The notes: a model not told the origin generated them from the letters alone. A stretch of 64,000 nucleotides of DNA from Cytobacillus suaedae (GCA_014960805.1 CP063163.1:4055001-4119000); one strand, 5' to 3'; positions 26,078-35,779 are shown, numbered from the stretch's first letter. Numbers and translations are program-made.

Positions 26078-28153
26078 TTACTTCACTTCTGTCAAAGTAA
26101 CCTTCACATTATCATAATAAACACTCGTTTCCCCCTGAAACCCTGAATCAGTTCCCAGTACAATCCAGACCATACCATTCTTATCTGTAGTCACCTCAAG
26201 TGGCTGAGATTTGTTAGTCATTTTCTTCACTTTATATGTGTTATCTCTACTGTTGTCTTTCGCAACATTCCCAATCACTTTTGCATGTGATCCACTTTGT
26301 GCTTGGTTACCTTTATCAATATTCATTGTGTAGTAGCCATTTACAACCTGACTCTTCGGCTCAAACGTTGTTGCTCCTGCTTTTACAAATACACTTTCAC
26401 CTGGAGAGCCGCCAATTCCATTTTGCCCCCCTGGAACATTTGTAAGTAAATCAAATTCAAGGTCTACCTGATATGTTGTGTTTGGTTTTAATCCTGCACG
26501 TGTGTCTAATTTCTTCTTCACATACATAAATAAATCTGAGCTTTGATTTGTCCCGCTAGTATATATAGCCTTTGAGTTAAGTGGTGATTTTTTATGTTCA
26601 AATGCTAGTTTATAATCTCTTTGTTGATAATTTGAAGGAAGGTCTGAGAATCCAGCTTGCCAGCTGCTTAGTCCTTTTTCAAAGTTATAAGTAAATGTCA
26701 GTTGCTCTTGGCCGGTAATCATAAATGGGATAGTGACTGATTTGCCCATTCCTTTACCTAGCTTTGCTTGTAAGCCTTTTTCTATGTGTATGGTATGAAC
26801 TACTCCTTTAGTATAAGGCTTTAATGGCTTAATTTTTATGGATTTACCATCTTTATTTACTTCTAGCTTTGTAGGAACTACCTGTTGTTTTCCATTAACA
26901 ACTTTTGTTACGTAGAGTTTTTTCTCATTGACTGATTTCGGATTTATTTTTTTGTTAAAATGTACAGTCCATTCTTTTAATGGATTTGTATCTGTTAAGC
27001 CTTTAAATGACTCTTCTTTGTTCTCTTCATACAATGACTTCTTTGTATCACTATTTAACACACTTAGTTTCACATGATTTTGCAGGTTTAAAACTCCTAC
27101 TACATACGGATAGGAGATTGCCTGTGTCGTGATCTCACCTGGTTTAGGTGTTTTTACTTTAAAGTACAGTTTTAACTCATTATTGGTCAGCTGTTGGTAA
27201 TCATAGGCAAGCTGATATCCACCATTTGATTTCTGGCCCAAGGAGATTACATATAGATTCCCCTGCTGATGAACTCCCGCTCTTCCTTTTACTTGGTCAA
27301 TGAAAGACTGTTGAGCACTAGTTATATCCTTCTCAGCAATTGGTTGAAACACGTTTAATTCATTTTTAACTGCTTCAAATAATGGTTTCTTTGTTTCATT
27401 GTTTAAAACATTTAACGTTGTATATCCTGGTAAGTCTATTGTTCCAGCAATATATGGGTAGGTTTGAACTTGTGCATACATTTCACCAGGTTTTGGTGTT
27501 TTCACCTTAAAGTACAGCTTATGTTGCTCCCAGGTTTGCTCTTGGTTCACGAATTCAAGCTGATAACCTGTATTCGGCTTCTCTCCTAGAGAAATTACAT
27601 AAAAATTACCTTGTTGATGAATTCCTTCTTTCCCTTTTACTTGATTTATGAAGGAACGTTGAGCAGTTGTTAAGTCCTTCTCCGCAATTGGATTAAAGAG
27701 ATGTGGATTTACTAATTCTTCATCAAATAATGGTTTCTTTGTTTCGCTGTTATACACACTTAGTGTTGTGTAATTTGGTAAATCCACTGTTCCAGCTATA
27801 TACGGGTAGCTTATGACTTGCGCATGTAGTTCGCCAACTCTTGGTGTTTTTACCTTAAAGTAAAGCTTAAGTTGTTCCCAATTTTGCTCCTGGCCTTCGA
27901 ATTCTAACTCATAACCTGAATTAGGCTTTTCTCCAAGAGATATCACATAAAAATTACCCTGTTGATATATCCCCTCTTTATGCTTTACCTGCTCAATAAA
28001 TGATCTCTGTGCATCCGTTAAATTCTGTTCCCCGATTGGTTTAAAAGTGAGATTGGGGCTTACCTGTAATTCTGTGTTCTTGGCAAATCCTTGTGTAGGT
28101 GCTATGAGGCATATTGATAGTAATACTGCTAAAAACCATTTTCCTAATTTCAT
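26078..28153 (-). CDS. Secreted protein with three PrcB-like repeats, Ig-like domain and C-terminal jelly-roll-like domain
   Basis: The 691-residue product has a signal peptide (~1-24). Three ~110-residue repeats (~40-150, 155-262, 268-375) each contain QGNFYVISLGEKPNTGYQLE-type and LYFKVKTPKPGE-type blocks, typical of the PrcB_C family linked to surface proteases. An Ig-like Big_5 domain follows (~385-470, DTNPLKEWTVHFNKKINPKS). The last ~215 residues (FEKGLSSWQAGFSDLPS to the end) resemble carbohydrate-binding jelly-roll domains. No catalytic residues were seen. It may be an accessory or inhibitor-like subunit for one of the secreted proteases here, or a structural wall protein. The start has AGGAGGAAAAGGT upstream. 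Confidence 0.78.
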   Translation of the reverse strand: MKLGKWFLAVLLSICLIAPTQGFAKNTELQVSPNLTFKPIGEQNLTDAQRSFIEQVKHKEGIYQQGNFYVISLGEKPNSGYELEFEGQEQNWEQLKLYFKVKTPRVGELHAQVISYPYIAGTVDLPNYTTLSVYNSETKKPLFDEELVNPHLFNPIAEKDLTTAQRSFINQVKGKEGIHQQGNFYVISLGEKPNTGYQLEFVNQEQTWEQHKLYFKVKTPKPGEMYAQVQTYPYIAGTIDLPGYTTLNVLNNETKKPLFEAVKNELNVFQPIAEKDITSAQQSFIDQVKGRAGVHQQGNLYVISLGQKSNGGYQLAYDYQQLTNNELKLYFKVKTPKPGEITTQAISYPYVVGVLNLQNHVKLSVLNSDTKKSLYEENKEESFKGLTDTNPLKEWTVHFNKKINPKSVNEKKLYVTKVVNGKQQVVPTKLEVNKDGKSIKIKPLKPYTKGVVHTIHIEKGLQAKLGKGMGKSVTIPFMITGQEQLTFTYNFEKGLSSWQAGFSDLPSNYQQRDYKLAFEHKKSPLNSKAIYTSGTNQSSDLFMYVKKKLDTRAGLKPNTTYQVDLEFDLLTNVPGGQNGIGGSPGESVFVKAGATTFEPKSQVVNGYYTMNIDKGNQAQSGSHAKVIGNVAKDNSRDNTYKVKKMTNKSQPLEVTTDKNGMVWIVLGTDSGFQGETSVYYDNVKVTLTEVK

Positions 28154-28629
28154 ACCTTTTCCTCCTGTTTTGAAATAACTTCCAATTCTTAGACGTTATT
28201 AAAACGGAAAGGTTTCAGCATATCTTTATGAACTTATCGACATAACTTTTAAAACATCAAAAGAATTTGCCTTCATTGCCCAATATGTAGTAAATTACAT
28301 CTAGCCTCCTTTAGTAAAATAATATTATGTATCTTCCTCAGGAGGATTTAATTGATATGATAAATTATCCAGTTTTCGTTCCTTTTCTATTTTTCTAGAC
28401 ATTATTTGCTAATTATTGCTAATTACCAACATTTATTCCCAGTAAGGCTAATGGCTCATTTTTATAAACTCAAGGAAGCATAAAACTAATACCATATAAA
28501 AGTAGTCGAAGTTGAAATATTTTTTTATAAATTTTTAAGGCAAATCCTATAAAAATATGAATTTTCTGAAGAAATTTGTTGTTTTCCAGTCATTTTCCAC
28601 AAATTTCACATTCCCAGATTGAGAAAGAT
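28154..28629. other. Intergenic, no gene seen
   Basis: AT-rich DNA upstream of the PrcB-repeat gene. It should contain that gene's promoter; nothing else was recognised. Confidence 0.5.
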
Positions 28630-28737
28630 AGTTTACAATAATAATGTACACTAGCATATGAATCATGGATTTATATCCAGTGTGCTTACCTAACTGATAG
28701 AATTAGTCATCTTCATTGATGGCTGATTCTTTTTTTA
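28630..28737 (+). ncRNA. Candidate small structured RNA
   Basis: ACACT (about 28648) and AGTGT (about 28679) could close a stem containing a GGAT/ATCC hairpin, followed by a strong hairpin (GAATTAGTCATC with GATGGCTGATTC, partly G-U) and a T8 tract. No ORF on this strand is terminated by it, and a TTGAGA box lies at 28619 without a convincing -10 box. Either a small RNA or the remnant of a leader. Confidence 0.3.
28700..28737 (+). terminator. Orphan Rho-independent terminator
   Basis: A 12-bp stem with a 6-base loop ends in eight T. There is no protein gene upstream on the + strand within 2 kb. Confidence 0.75.
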
Positions 28738-28877
28738 TTTTCATGCGTAAAATATGTTGAAAGATGTCAATAGATTATTTTTTACATTTTTAAAAATAGT
28801 ATTATACATTTGCTTTTTATTTGTTATTATATTAATAGTGATATTAATAGCTGCTTCATATTAGTTTAGGCCCTTTT

Positions 28878-28911
28878 TAAAAACACCTATCCAGATGGAT
28901 AGGTGTTTTTG
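28878..28911 (-). terminator. Terminator of the signal peptidase operon
   Basis: AAAAACACCTATCC and GGATAGGTGTTTTT form a 14-bp stem with a 4-base loop immediately past the 28914 stop. Functional in either direction by sequence. Confidence 0.88.
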
Positions 28912-28913
28912 TG

Positions 28914-29363
28914 TTAGTCTGACTTCTTTTCTATTAATTCAACCTCATATACACTCCTGATATTTTCATTTTTATAATCAATGGTTATATCTCCAGACAA
29001 TACAATTGAGGCTTTGGTAACCAAAAGTAAAGGTTCTTCTAGGTCATAGTAAATTACGAGTTTACCCCTCTGATTGTCCTCAACCTTAAGTATTTTAATT
29101 TCTGGTTCACCAATTACACCTTTCTCAATTTCATTTCTTACTAGTTTTAACGCGATTTGTTCATCCGTCATTGTTTTAGGTGCTATATCTATAGAAAAAT
29201 TTAGTGTTCTGTTTAAATACTCCTGTAACTTTTGATAGTGCTCTACAATTTCTTTTTCTTTTTTTATAGGATGGTGTATCGTCTCATCGAAATATACTAC
29301 ATAACAGATATTCGCAAAAACAACTAGAATTAGGAGAGCTATAATAAAACCAATTATTTTTCT
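28914..29363 (-). CDS. Small membrane-anchored protein of unknown function with non-canonical start
   Basis: The first ATG is at 29171, but the frame is open much further upstream and encodes a good N-terminal TM helix (RKIIGFIIALLILVVFANIC) followed by a helical linker (KEKEIVEHYQKLQEYLNRTL). AGAGAAGGGA at about 29377-29386 is well placed for a start near 29363-29370, but only ATA codons are in frame there; no ATG, GTG or TTG exists. The frame overlaps the end of the signal peptidase gene. The extracytoplasmic part ends in a beta-rich region (GKLVIYYDLEEPLLLV). The exact start is uncertain; the protein probably works at the membrane with its operon partner. Confidence 0.55.
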   Translation of the reverse strand, partial: RKIIGFIIALLILVVFANICYVVYFDETIHHPIKKEKEIVEHYQKLQEYLNRTLNFSIDIAPKTMTDEQIALKLVRNEIEKGVIGEPEIKILKVEDNQRGKLVIYYDLEEPLLLVTKASIVLSGDITIDYKNENIRSVYEVELIEKKSD

Positions 29364-29397
29364 TATTATTAATGATCCCTTCTCTCTGCTTATTGGT

Positions 29398-29979
29398 CTA
29401 AAACAAATTAATCCTATTAAAAGGGTAGAATCTTAAATACACTTCACCAATGATGTTACTAATTGGGTATGGTCCTACTTCTGTACTATCATTGCTGTAG
29501 TTTCGGTTATCCCCCATTAGGTATACTGCACCTTCAGGAACCTCTACTGGTTCGAATGATATTTCCATTTCTTCAAGTATGTAAGGTTCTACTAACATTT
29601 CTCCATTTCTATAAATCTTTCTATCTCTAATTTCTATTTGATCTCCTGGTAGTCCGATTACCCTTTTAATCCAGAATGCACTCTCTGTGGTATCTTTGTT
29701 AAAGAGTTGCAAAAGAGGATTCTCGAAAATATCGTCGGTCCACACTCGTTCCCTTTCTATGCGACTATCCACTATAACAATATCTCCGTAGTTCGGTTTT
29801 GCTAGCTTATTAATAAACACCCTATCTTGAATAGAGTCACTTCCTTCAAAAGTTGGTTCCATTGATATGCCTTGGACGTTATAGTGCTGTGTGATGAAGG
29901 TGGAAATTATGAAGATTACTAGAAATGCTATTAAGATGCTTTTTGTCCAATCTAAGATTTCTGTGCCTAATTTATTCAT
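29398..29979 (-). CDS. lepB: Type I signal peptidase
   Basis: The product is 193 residues with one N-terminal TM helix (~12-30). Catalytic Ser39 lies in VQGISMEPT and the general base Lys105 in IKRVIGLPGDQIEIRD; the later GDNRNYSNDS block is the conserved box E. Length and topology match the Bacillus SipS/SipT group. It removes signal peptides on the outer membrane face, and its place in a secretome-rich region fits. It is probably co-transcribed with 28914. Strong family match; the exact paralogue is unclear. Confidence 0.93.
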   Translation of the reverse strand: MNKLGTEILDWTKSILIAFLVIFIISTFITQHYNVQGISMEPTFEGSDSIQDRVFINKLAKPNYGDIVIVDSRIERERVWTDDIFENPLLQLFNKDTTESAFWIKRVIGLPGDQIEIRDRKIYRNGEMLVEPYILEEMEISFEPVEVPEGAVYLMGDNRNYSNDSTEVGPYPISNIIGEVYLRFYPFNRINLF

Positions 29980-30142
29980 TTAATAAACTTACCTTTCATA
30001 TTTATAATTAGTTACTAGTATTATACTAAAACTAATTAATCTCTACTTCCAATATCGATTTATTTTAAGTAAGTTAGTGAATGGATTTGTGGGAGACATT
30101 TTTGGAGGGATAATTATACATTACATATAATAAAAGGCTCTT

Positions 30143-30238
30143 CTACCGAAATATTGATATCAAGATAACAAACCAAAAAGGAAGACTTAGTAAAGCTCCC
30201 CATATTAGTCCCTTCAGGATATTCCCTTCTGTTTTCAT
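30143..30238 (-). CDS. Putative 31-residue single-TM peptide
   Basis: The predicted peptide begins MKTEGNILKGLIWGALL and continues as one TM helix ending ISIFR. Its ATG overlaps the stop of a 21-codon ORF (30238-30303) as TAATG, a typical re-initiation arrangement. It has no ribosome site of its own. The short length makes this tentative. Confidence 0.38.
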   Translation of the reverse strand: MKTEGNILKGLIWGALLSLPFWFVILISIFR

Positions 30239-30303
30239 TAATAACAACTACTTTCATTGAGGTTTTCTTCATTATATATTCTATTTTCTAAAAACTCTGT
30301 CAT
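30238..30303 (-). CDS. Putative 21-codon leader ORF
   Basis: MTEFLENRIYNEENLNESSC plus a final Tyr, preceded by GGAG eight bases from the ATG. It ends in a TAATG overlap with the TM micro-ORF. Either a real micro-protein, a translational leader, or chance. Confidence 0.3.
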   Translation of the reverse strand: MTEFLENRIYNEENLNESSCY

Positions 30304-30408
30304 AATTTATACTCCATAGTTATTTATATTGCGAACTGCTTCTATTTTATACATAGGTAGGAAGATAATTAGGGAACATAAAAGTAGAGGATTAAAGTAG
30401 CAAAAAGC

Positions 30409-30444
30409 AAAAAAGAGTTGTCGCCGAAGCAACAACTCTTTTTA
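30409..30444 (-). terminator. Terminator of the 30456 S-layer-like gene
   Basis: AAAGAGTTGTTGCTTCGGCGA-type hairpin: AAAGAGTTGT and AACAACTCTTT are followed on the minus strand by TTTTTTGC. Confidence 0.85.
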
Positions 30445-30455
30445 ATCAACTTTTA

Positions 30456-33032
30456 TTATTTTACAAGTACTCCGTTAACATCAGTTAATGATGATTGAGT
30501 AGCTTTTACTGTTACAACAGGAGTTGTAGCAGGAGCAGCATCTAGAGCGAATTTAACTTGTTTTGTATTTCCAGTAACAAGTGATATGTTACCTGCAGTA
30601 GCTACTACGTTATTTACAGTGATGTTGAATACGTTGTCTGCATCAACAGTTCCAACAAATGCAACATCTTCTGTGAACGTTACGTATACATCAGTTCCGA
30701 TAACTTGTAGAGCTGAGATTGTCGCAGCAGTGTTATCTTCAACTGTTACATTGTAGTTTCCAGTAAGGATTGTGTTACCAGCTAGATCTTGTACGTTTGC
30801 AACGTTAAGAACTGCAGCAGCACCAGTAGATTGGTTACCGATGTTAATTGAACCTTCAGGAAGTACGATTTCTACAGTATCTTTAGTTGTGCTAGTAAAG
30901 TAGATATCAGTACCAGCTGGAAGTGCAACACCATCTAGTTTGTAATTAGCAAGGTTTAATGCAGATGAAGATACTTCTTCACTGAACTGAACTGTAAATA
31001 CATTGTTTAGAGAACCTACAGTAGCAGTTGGTTTAGTAGTATCAACAGCATCAGCCGCTTTACCTACTGTGAATGTTTTCGTAATTGCAGCAGAAGCATT
31101 ACCATATTGGTCTTCGAAGAAACCAGCTGGGATTGATACTGTGTAAGTACCAGCTTCGATTGCTACATCACCAGAAGTAATGTCAACAAGGTATACTTTA
31201 TCATCGTCTGATTTTACTGCAGTTGCAGCATCAACAGTTAATTTTACGCCATTGCTGTTTTTAACAACGATGTTAGCCTCAGAGCCAGCAACTACTAATT
31301 CCTCATTAAATTTGAATCCGAATTCTTTGTTGTCAGCTGTTACAGCAGTTTCAACAAGTGCAGGGGCAGCTGTATCTTTTACGAAAGTAACAGTTGTGAT
31401 GAATTCTTCGTTTTTATTGCTAGAAAGATCAGTCATAGCCTCAGCAGCAACTAATAAGTCAAATGTTACACTTGTAGTTGAACCAGAGAATAGACCATCA
31501 CCAGCAGTTACACCATTAATATCAACAGTTAACTCATAAGTTAATCCATCTGTATCGTTAGAATCTTTTACTAGAGTTACATCATAGATTGATGTACCTT
31601 TTTGTAATTTAGCAACAATAGTATCTTCAGTAACAGCTTCACTTAATGTAACTGTTGCAGTGTTTTGACCTGTTACTAGTACACCAGTGATTTGAGGTTT
31701 ACCAGTATCAGCAGCAGGAGCAATAACATTACCATTGTAAAGTGACATTTGGTTTTGAGCTACAGAAGAATCTTTAGCACCAGCAACATATAATGATGCA
31801 GTTGTACCAGCAGATAATGCATAAGTAACTAGTACTTTATTAGCATCTGTGCCATGTGGAGCGATTGCTGTTACAGGGTTTCCGTTAACACGAACAACTG
31901 ATGGAAGAGTTCCAACTGCTTCAGAGAACTCGACTACGATTTGTCCATTAACATATGAAGTTCCAACTACTTGTGGACTAACTGTATCTTCGTAAGTTAA
32001 GATTGTGCTGTATTTAACAGTTGTAACTACATCTCCGTTAGCATCTTTCTTAGTAGTTGCAACAGGGTTTACTACTAATACTTGATCTTCACCTTCAACA
32101 TCAGCAGCAAAAGTTAATGTAACAGACTTTTTGTCAGCTGATAATTTTGCTGAAGTAGGGTTAACTGAATCTAATGTGTAGTTTGCAACATCTGTAGCAT
32201 CGTTAGCTAAGAATGAGTTTTCACCTTCAAGTACAGAAGTAAATGAAACTACTAATTGTTTAGAGTTGATAGCTGATACAGATTTAACTTCTGGAGTTAA
32301 TTGTGCTTCTAAAGCAGCTTTACGATCAGCTAATTTGTTTTTAATAGCAGCATTTGATACTTCATTCATGAACTTTTCAACTTCAGCAAGGTGTGCAGCA
32401 GCTTTGTCCATGTTGTTAGCAGCAAGAGCTTTATCCATTGAGTCTAACTCGATTTTAACAGTTACAGCGAATTTAGCGTTATCTCTTACAACTTCAGCTG
32501 ATTGCTTGTAAGCAGCACGGATTGCATCACGAGTTGATTTACCATATACACGGTCAAGTAAGATTGCTTGCTTACGAATTTCAGTTGATAATTCGTGGTA
32601 AGCTTGCTCAGTTGAATTGTCGATAACGTTAGCAGCAAGTTTAGCTTCTAAAGCTTGTTTTTTAGCTGAGATTTTCTCACCAGCTGTGATAGCATCGATG
32701 TAAGCCATAGTACGGTTGATGTGTAATGTTACGTTAGCTTCGATGTCAGCAAGTAAAGCAGTTTTTTCGCTACCGCTTAATTTGTTTACAGCAGCTACTG
32801 CAGCATCACGTGCATCTTTAGCAGCATTGTATTGTGCCCATGGACGAGTTGTTCCGTCAGCAGAACCTTCCATTGAGATAGCCCATTTTAATACTGTAGC
32901 AGCATCCTTAGCTTTGCTTACTAGAGTTTGAGCATCAGTAGTAGATGCAGCTTGAGCTGGATTAGCAGCAACAAATGCAGTTGCAGCGATAGCAGTAGAT
33001 GTTAAAACTTTGATTGCTTTTTTCTTTGACAT
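30456..33032 (-). CDS. S-layer-type protein: SbsC-like N-terminus plus Ig-like domain array
   Basis: The 858-residue product has a classical S-layer signal peptide (MSKKKAIKVLTSTAIAATAF, cleaved near AQAAS). Residues ~31-250 are the SbsC-like helical module, with KWAISMEGSADGTTRPW near 48-64 and ILLDRVYGKSTRDAIRAAY. About 600 residues of Ala/Thr/Val-rich Ig-like (Big_5/SwmB type) domains follow, with recurring VTFTEDVAF and VQFSEEVSSS type strands. No SLH domain was seen. Composition is low in Cys and aromatic residues, typical of abundant S-layer proteins, and codon use is strongly biased to a few codons. A main or alternative S-layer subunit is likely; secretion may involve SecA2/SlaP. Confidence 0.85.
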   Translation of the reverse strand: MSKKKAIKVLTSTAIAATAFVAANPAQAASTTDAQTLVSKAKDAATVLKWAISMEGSADGTTRPWAQYNAAKDARDAAVAAVNKLSGSEKTALLADIEANVTLHINRTMAYIDAITAGEKISAKKQALEAKLAANVIDNSTEQAYHELSTEIRKQAILLDRVYGKSTRDAIRAAYKQSAEVVRDNAKFAVTVKIELDSMDKALAANNMDKAAAHLAEVEKFMNEVSNAAIKNKLADRKAALEAQLTPEVKSVSAINSKQLVVSFTSVLEGENSFLANDATDVANYTLDSVNPTSAKLSADKKSVTLTFAADVEGEDQVLVVNPVATTKKDANGDVVTTVKYSTILTYEDTVSPQVVGTSYVNGQIVVEFSEAVGTLPSVVRVNGNPVTAIAPHGTDANKVLVTYALSAGTTASLYVAGAKDSSVAQNQMSLYNGNVIAPAADTGKPQITGVLVTGQNTATVTLSEAVTEDTIVAKLQKGTSIYDVTLVKDSNDTDGLTYELTVDINGVTAGDGLFSGSTTSVTFDLLVAAEAMTDLSSNKNEEFITTVTFVKDTAAPALVETAVTADNKEFGFKFNEELVVAGSEANIVVKNSNGVKLTVDAATAVKSDDDKVYLVDITSGDVAIEAGTYTVSIPAGFFEDQYGNASAAITKTFTVGKAADAVDTTKPTATVGSLNNVFTVQFSEEVSSSALNLANYKLDGVALPAGTDIYFTSTTKDTVEIVLPEGSINIGNQSTGAAAVLNVANVQDLAGNTILTGNYNVTVEDNTAATISALQVIGTDVYVTFTEDVAFVGTVDADNVFNITVNNVVATAGNISLVTGNTKQVKFALDAAPATTPVVTVKATQSSLTDVNGVLVK

Positions 33033-33252
33033 TCTTCTATTCTCTCCCTTTTTGAGTTTCTAGATGTCTCTCTAATTAAAACGCTCTGGTTAAAGAGCAT
33101 GTTTTAAAGTAAGTAATATTGTAGTCGGCTTTGTCTGTCTCAACTACTATTACTATATTAATAGATTCTGGGGGTAAGTTAAATGCAAAGAATATGGATA
33201 CACATGTTACTTTTGGATAGGTAGGAATGATTATCCATTATTGGGAAATTAA

Positions 33253-33281
33253 AAAAAGCCAACCGGAGATGGTTGGCTTTG
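33253..33281 (-). terminator. Terminator of the 33285 gene
   Basis: AAAGCCAACC and GGTTGGCTTT pair around a 6-base loop; the minus strand continues TTTTTTAATT. Confidence 0.88.
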
Positions 33282-33284
33282 AGG

Positions 33285-35624
33285 TTATTTGCCTTTCGCT
33301 TGATCATTAAGCATTGTGCTTGTAATAATGCGTTCTGATTCATTTGTTTCTTGTATATCTACATGTTGATTATCCTGGTTATACACGCCATTAATTGACG
33401 TTATATAAATTGACCCTATACCAAAATTGTTTTCATATAAGATAGGGGTCCTAAAGGTAAGGCTTAATTTACTTTCTTGTTCTTCAATACCAATAGGAAA
33501 AATAGCTTTCCTACCAATTGCATCTACTAGTTCAATTGTTGGATTATCTTCTCCATACAATTTATCATTATATAGTAGAGAAATGTCAATTTGATCGCCA
33601 AAGCCTACTACCCCATCCATATTCCCTGTAAATCCAATGGATGTTAATTTTATCGGACCTTCGTTAATAACTGGAACCAATGACATATTTTTGTCACTAG
33701 AGGTCATTCCATTTTCTAGTGGTACTCCCTGGATACTTTGAATGGCTATAAAGTGGTTAGGCTTACCCTGGGTTAACGATACTTGTTGAATAAACCACGA
33801 ACCATCATTATTTACTATAGTTTCATCAACTAATTGATCTATATCCTTATCAAATACTCCAAGCTCACCATGATCTATGAAAACAGATATTTTCATACCT
33901 GGTTGACCATGCCCTAAAAGTCTATACGTTTCACCATCATATCTCACATCTCTTGATGGAGAAATAATAGTTAAAGGTGCGGTATTAGAATTTAATATAG
34001 AAAAAATAGAGTTTATTGACTCATTAGTGTTATATCTCATATAAAGAGTTGCAGACTGATTATAGTGATCAAAGAATTCTTTGAAAGTAGCTATCCTTCC
34101 GTTTACTATGACAATGTCATCACTTTTAACATAATATTTTTGAGCGTTTGTACCCGAACCAATAACAAAGTATGATTCTACCTCATCAGAATAACCAGAA
34201 TCTATGATGACTGTTTGCTCAATATCACTCGCTTCTTCATAAAAGTAACTTTTACCAACCTCTTTTTTAGGTTCATTACTTTCGAGTATCCCGTTCCCAT
34301 TTAAATCTAGACCAACTACCGGAATCACTTCATCTGCTTTATTAGAAAATAGGATAAAACTGATTTTCCCATCTGGTCTAGTATATCCACTCCAATATTT
34401 ACTACCATCCAGAGAATCTTTACTACTTAATATATCCGTATTAACGGAATATAAGAATGGAAATTCTGTATGGTTCGTTAGATTGCCTTTATCCTCTAAT
34501 CCATTCCTTGTTAAATATACAATAACTTTTCCTGTATAGGGGGACCCATCAGTATTTACAAATGTGGAGTCGTACACACGAGCACCAGTAGTAACTGTCC
34601 TCAAGGTTCTTATATTATCTTCGGAAAGTTGTATTTGATTCGTTGAATTCAGTGGAGTAGAAAATGCTAGATTTGTTCTTTCCCCCTTGAAATAAAGTAA
34701 ATACTCTTTTCCTTGAGACACTGGAGATGTAATAAGCGTTACCTCCAATTTATCATCACTAAGTATTCCGTTGGTAACATGTAAACTATTATTAAAAGAG
34801 AAATAACCAGCAGGTAATAGATTTTCCAGTGGCTTATTGAGATACACCTTGATAGTTTTATTATTTACGTATTCTAATTTGTAAGGAATTGTTTCTACCC
34901 TTTTCATTAATGTTTTATAAACGTTTGTAAGATCTTCTTTAAAAAGAGCCGTAAAACCAATAAATTTCTCAACCTCTAATTGATGGGTAACTACATTCAT
35001 ATTATTGTTACTCTCTAAGGATTGTTCCATCAAGTCTAATTCCATTTTAACCGTTACATCATATTTATTAGCCTTAGCAACCGATTCAGCACTATACTTA
35101 TAATTTGTTCTAATTAAATCACGAGTTGATTGACCATATACACGATCAAGGAGTACTCCTTGTTTACGAATTTCTTTCGTTAGTAAGTGATATGAGCTTA
35201 CTACTTTATCAATGTCTTTGGTTCTTATAGCATCTTCTAATCTCTTTTTTGACTCTGTAATTTTTTCTCCTGCTGTTATGGCATCGATATAATGTATCGC
35301 TCGGTTAATTTGTAACTCTGAACCATGTAAACTTGTTTCATATACTCCCCTTTGTAATGGAGTTAAATTATTAATCGATACAAGGGCATTTTTATATGCA
35401 GATTTGGCGTTATTGTACTCTATCCAAGGACGAGTCTTACCGTCTCCAGTTCCTTCAATTGAAATAGCCCACTTTAATACCTTAGATGTTGATTCTGCTT
35501 TTTCAACCAAACTATCAACTTGGGAATTAGCCATTGAATTGATAGGGGTAATAAATAGAATTGTAGAGAATATTCCTGCTAAGATACAAAAATTAAGTAA
35601 GTTATTCCTACAAAAAAAAGCCAT
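33285..35624 (-). CDS. SbsC-like module surface protein, paralogue of 60732
   Basis: The 779-residue product has a signal peptide (~1-32). The SbsC-like module (~35-235) has VLKWAISIEGTGDGKTRPW and VLLDRVYGQSTRDLIRTNY. The long beta-rich remainder can be aligned by eye block for block with the 60732 product: NTDGSPYTGKVIVYL matches NPDGTPYIGHATILL, GHGQPGMKISVF matches GKGQAGSVVAVY, NNDGSWFIQQVSL matches SANGTWSFQVNL, and ITSINGVYNQ matches ITSLTGVTNQ. It is less Ala/Thr-rich and uses less biased codons than the S-layer genes, so probably it is expressed at a lower level. A minor surface or S-layer-associated protein is the best guess. Confidence 0.8.
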   Translation of the reverse strand: MAFFCRNNLLNFCILAGIFSTILFITPINSMANSQVDSLVEKAESTSKVLKWAISIEGTGDGKTRPWIEYNNAKSAYKNALVSINNLTPLQRGVYETSLHGSELQINRAIHYIDAITAGEKITESKKRLEDAIRTKDIDKVVSSYHLLTKEIRKQGVLLDRVYGQSTRDLIRTNYKYSAESVAKANKYDVTVKMELDLMEQSLESNNNMNVVTHQLEVEKFIGFTALFKEDLTNVYKTLMKRVETIPYKLEYVNNKTIKVYLNKPLENLLPAGYFSFNNSLHVTNGILSDDKLEVTLITSPVSQGKEYLLYFKGERTNLAFSTPLNSTNQIQLSEDNIRTLRTVTTGARVYDSTFVNTDGSPYTGKVIVYLTRNGLEDKGNLTNHTEFPFLYSVNTDILSSKDSLDGSKYWSGYTRPDGKISFILFSNKADEVIPVVGLDLNGNGILESNEPKKEVGKSYFYEEASDIEQTVIIDSGYSDEVESYFVIGSGTNAQKYYVKSDDIVIVNGRIATFKEFFDHYNQSATLYMRYNTNESINSIFSILNSNTAPLTIISPSRDVRYDGETYRLLGHGQPGMKISVFIDHGELGVFDKDIDQLVDETIVNNDGSWFIQQVSLTQGKPNHFIAIQSIQGVPLENGMTSSDKNMSLVPVINEGPIKLTSIGFTGNMDGVVGFGDQIDISLLYNDKLYGEDNPTIELVDAIGRKAIFPIGIEEQESKLSLTFRTPILYENNFGIGSIYITSINGVYNQDNQHVDIQETNESERIITSTMLNDQAKGK

Positions 35625-35728
35625 GAAACATAGACTCCTTTCATATTTTCATAACATTATTATAAATTATTAAGTTATTATTCTAGCATGGTAATTACTA
35701 CCTCTAGTGTAGTTATTCTTTGAGTAAT

Positions 35729-35760
35729 AAAAAAATACCTCGATTGAATAACCGAGGTCA
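35729..35760 (-). terminator. Terminator left behind the 35780 gene remnant
   Basis: GACCTCGGT, loop, and the complementary CGAGGT are followed on the minus strand by ATTTTTTTATT. An intact terminator beyond a broken gene. Confidence 0.8.
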
Positions 35761-35779
35761 GTTAAGTGTTATTTAAGTA

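Noticed and set aside
30456-33032. SLH-domain S-layer anchoring
   Set aside because: No SLH motif is visible in this or any other ORF of the window; the N-terminus matches SbsC instead.
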